From positions 1 to 5,949 of the forward strand of contig JAADFM010000030.1 in assembly GCA_013152845.1 (NCBI GenBank): a stretch of DNA of 5,949 nucleotides, written 5' to 3'. The position numbers were made by a program, and so were the translations under genes. Source of the DNA: Methanobacteriota archaeon (GTDB taxonomy: Archaea; Hydrothermarchaeota; Hydrothermarchaeia; Hydrothermarchaeales; JAADFM01). This document shows, piece by piece, positions 5,587 to 5,949 of this stretch. Under the pieces are notes generated by a model, which was not told the DNA's origin, searched no databases, and saw nothing but the letters and a program-made list of their open reading frames with translations. Within the stretch, counting starts at the first letter, position 1, and each line of letters begins with the position of its first letter.

Positions 5587-5602
5587 CCGAAAGGTTTATC
5601 AA
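5587..5602 (+). promoter_or_regulatory. Promoter of the helix-turn-helix gene (BRE CCGAAAGG + TATA TTTATCAA)
   Basis: CCGAAAGG (5587-5594) followed by TTTATCAA (5595-5602) is the best BRE/TATA match in the window. Its centre lies about 27 bases from the ATG at 5626, so a leaderless mRNA is predicted. No ribosome site precedes the ATG (TTTTTATTGAAATT), which agrees. Confidence 0.65.
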
Positions 5603-5625
5603 TTTCCTAAATTTTTATTGAAATT

Positions 5626-5949
5626 ATGGCAAAGGTGGGCGAGGTGTTAAAAGCAAAGCTTTCTAAATATCTAAAATCAAGAGATGAACCATTAAAAAAG
5701 CAAGCTGAATTGTGTGGGATTAGCTATAGTACTTTTAAGCGATATGGCAGGGGTGAGGTGTTTCCAGATAAAGAAATGCAGGGAAAAATCAACGCAGGAT
5801 TAGGAATAGTCTTGATGGAAGAGTTAGAAAAAATTGAAGTTGATAGTTCAGACGGGATGAAGTTACCTGTTGAGGCAGTTGAAAAAGAAAAAAAACAGGA
5901 AGAAGAGAATACGAAAGAAAAGTATGCAAAGATTCTATTGCAAAAGCAT
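5626..5949 (+). CDS. Partial helix-turn-helix protein with a charged helical tail, AT-rich
   Basis: The frame starts with ATG at 5626 and is open for 108 codons to the window end, so the C-terminus is missing. Residues about 23-45 look like a helix-turn-helix: helix LKKQAELC, turn GIS, recognition helix YSTFKRYGRG, in the style of Cro/C1 or related DNA-binding domains. From about residue 63 the chain is Glu/Lys-rich (MEELEKIEVD..., EKEKKQEEEN..., KEKYAKILLQK) and probably helical, possibly a coiled coil for dimerisation. No signal peptide or membrane segment is seen. The gene is about 36% GC and uses AAA, GAA and TTA codons, unlike metG upstream, which points to acquisition by transfer. A strong BRE/TATA element sits at leaderless spacing. 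I do not recognise a named family. A regulator of a mobile element or defence locus is possible but not shown. Confidence 0.75.
   Translation, partial: MAKVGEVLKAKLSKYLKSRDEPLKKQAELCGISYSTFKRYGRGEVFPDKEMQGKINAGLGIVLMEELEKIEVDSSDGMKLPVEAVEKEKKQEEENTKEKYAKILLQKH

Larger units (their letters stand above)
5386..5625. other. AT-rich intergenic stretch between metG and the helix-turn-helix gene
   Basis: No gene is supported in these 240 bases. The composition falls sharply from the GC-rich core genes. It contains two BRE/TATA-like elements (5404-5417 and 5587-5602), a 9-bp direct repeat CACTTAGGA at 5420-5428 and 5464-5472, and a minor AGGC-TAT-GCCT hairpin at 5539-5549. A 25-codon frame from the ATG at 5544 to TGA at 5621 runs through the second promoter and is not called. 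Confidence 0.6.

Noticed and set aside
5544..5621. 25-codon frame upstream of the helix-turn-helix gene
   Set aside because: It runs through the strong promoter at 5587-5602, lacks a ribosome site and has no coding character.

Overview
The window looks archaeal, probably euryarchaeal, but cannot be placed to genus. The evidence is: archaeal BRE/TATA-type promoter elements about 25-28 bases upstream of start codons (implying leaderless mRNAs), an archaeal-type methionyl-tRNA synthetase with four CxxC zinc knuckles and a fused C-terminal tRNA-binding domain, and a small stand-alone zinc ribbon of a kind common in archaea. Most of the window is GC-rich (a sampled metG line is 62% GC). The last 560 bases are AT-rich (about 36% GC by hand count in the final gene).

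Layout. Bases 1-206 hold no convincing gene but carry several hairpins and a near-perfect 17-18 bp repeat. The minus strand then carries argC (671-1708) followed by a two-CBS-domain protein (207-671); the two overlap by one base (TGATG). This reads as a translationally coupled arginine-biosynthesis unit with a probable adenine-nucleotide-sensing partner. From a 61-bp divergent promoter region, a GlcD/Dld-type FAD-dependent 2-hydroxyacid dehydrogenase runs on the plus strand (1770-3086). It converges tail-to-tail with a 46-residue zinc-ribbon gene (3081-3221, minus), and the two stop codons share the palindrome CTATAG. The zinc-ribbon gene and metG (3328-5361, plus) diverge from a 106-bp region with a promoter candidate for each. 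A hairpin follows metG. Then comes an AT-rich stretch (5386-5625) with two promoter-like elements, and an incomplete gene for a helix-turn-helix protein (5626 to the window end).

How the genes relate. ArgC-CBS, the FAD dehydrogenase and MetRS are core-metabolism genes in separate transcription units; nothing seen makes them one pathway. The AT-rich right end is the only accessory-looking part and may be the edge of a mobile or horizontally acquired segment. Only its first 108 codons are visible, so what system it belongs to cannot be decided here.
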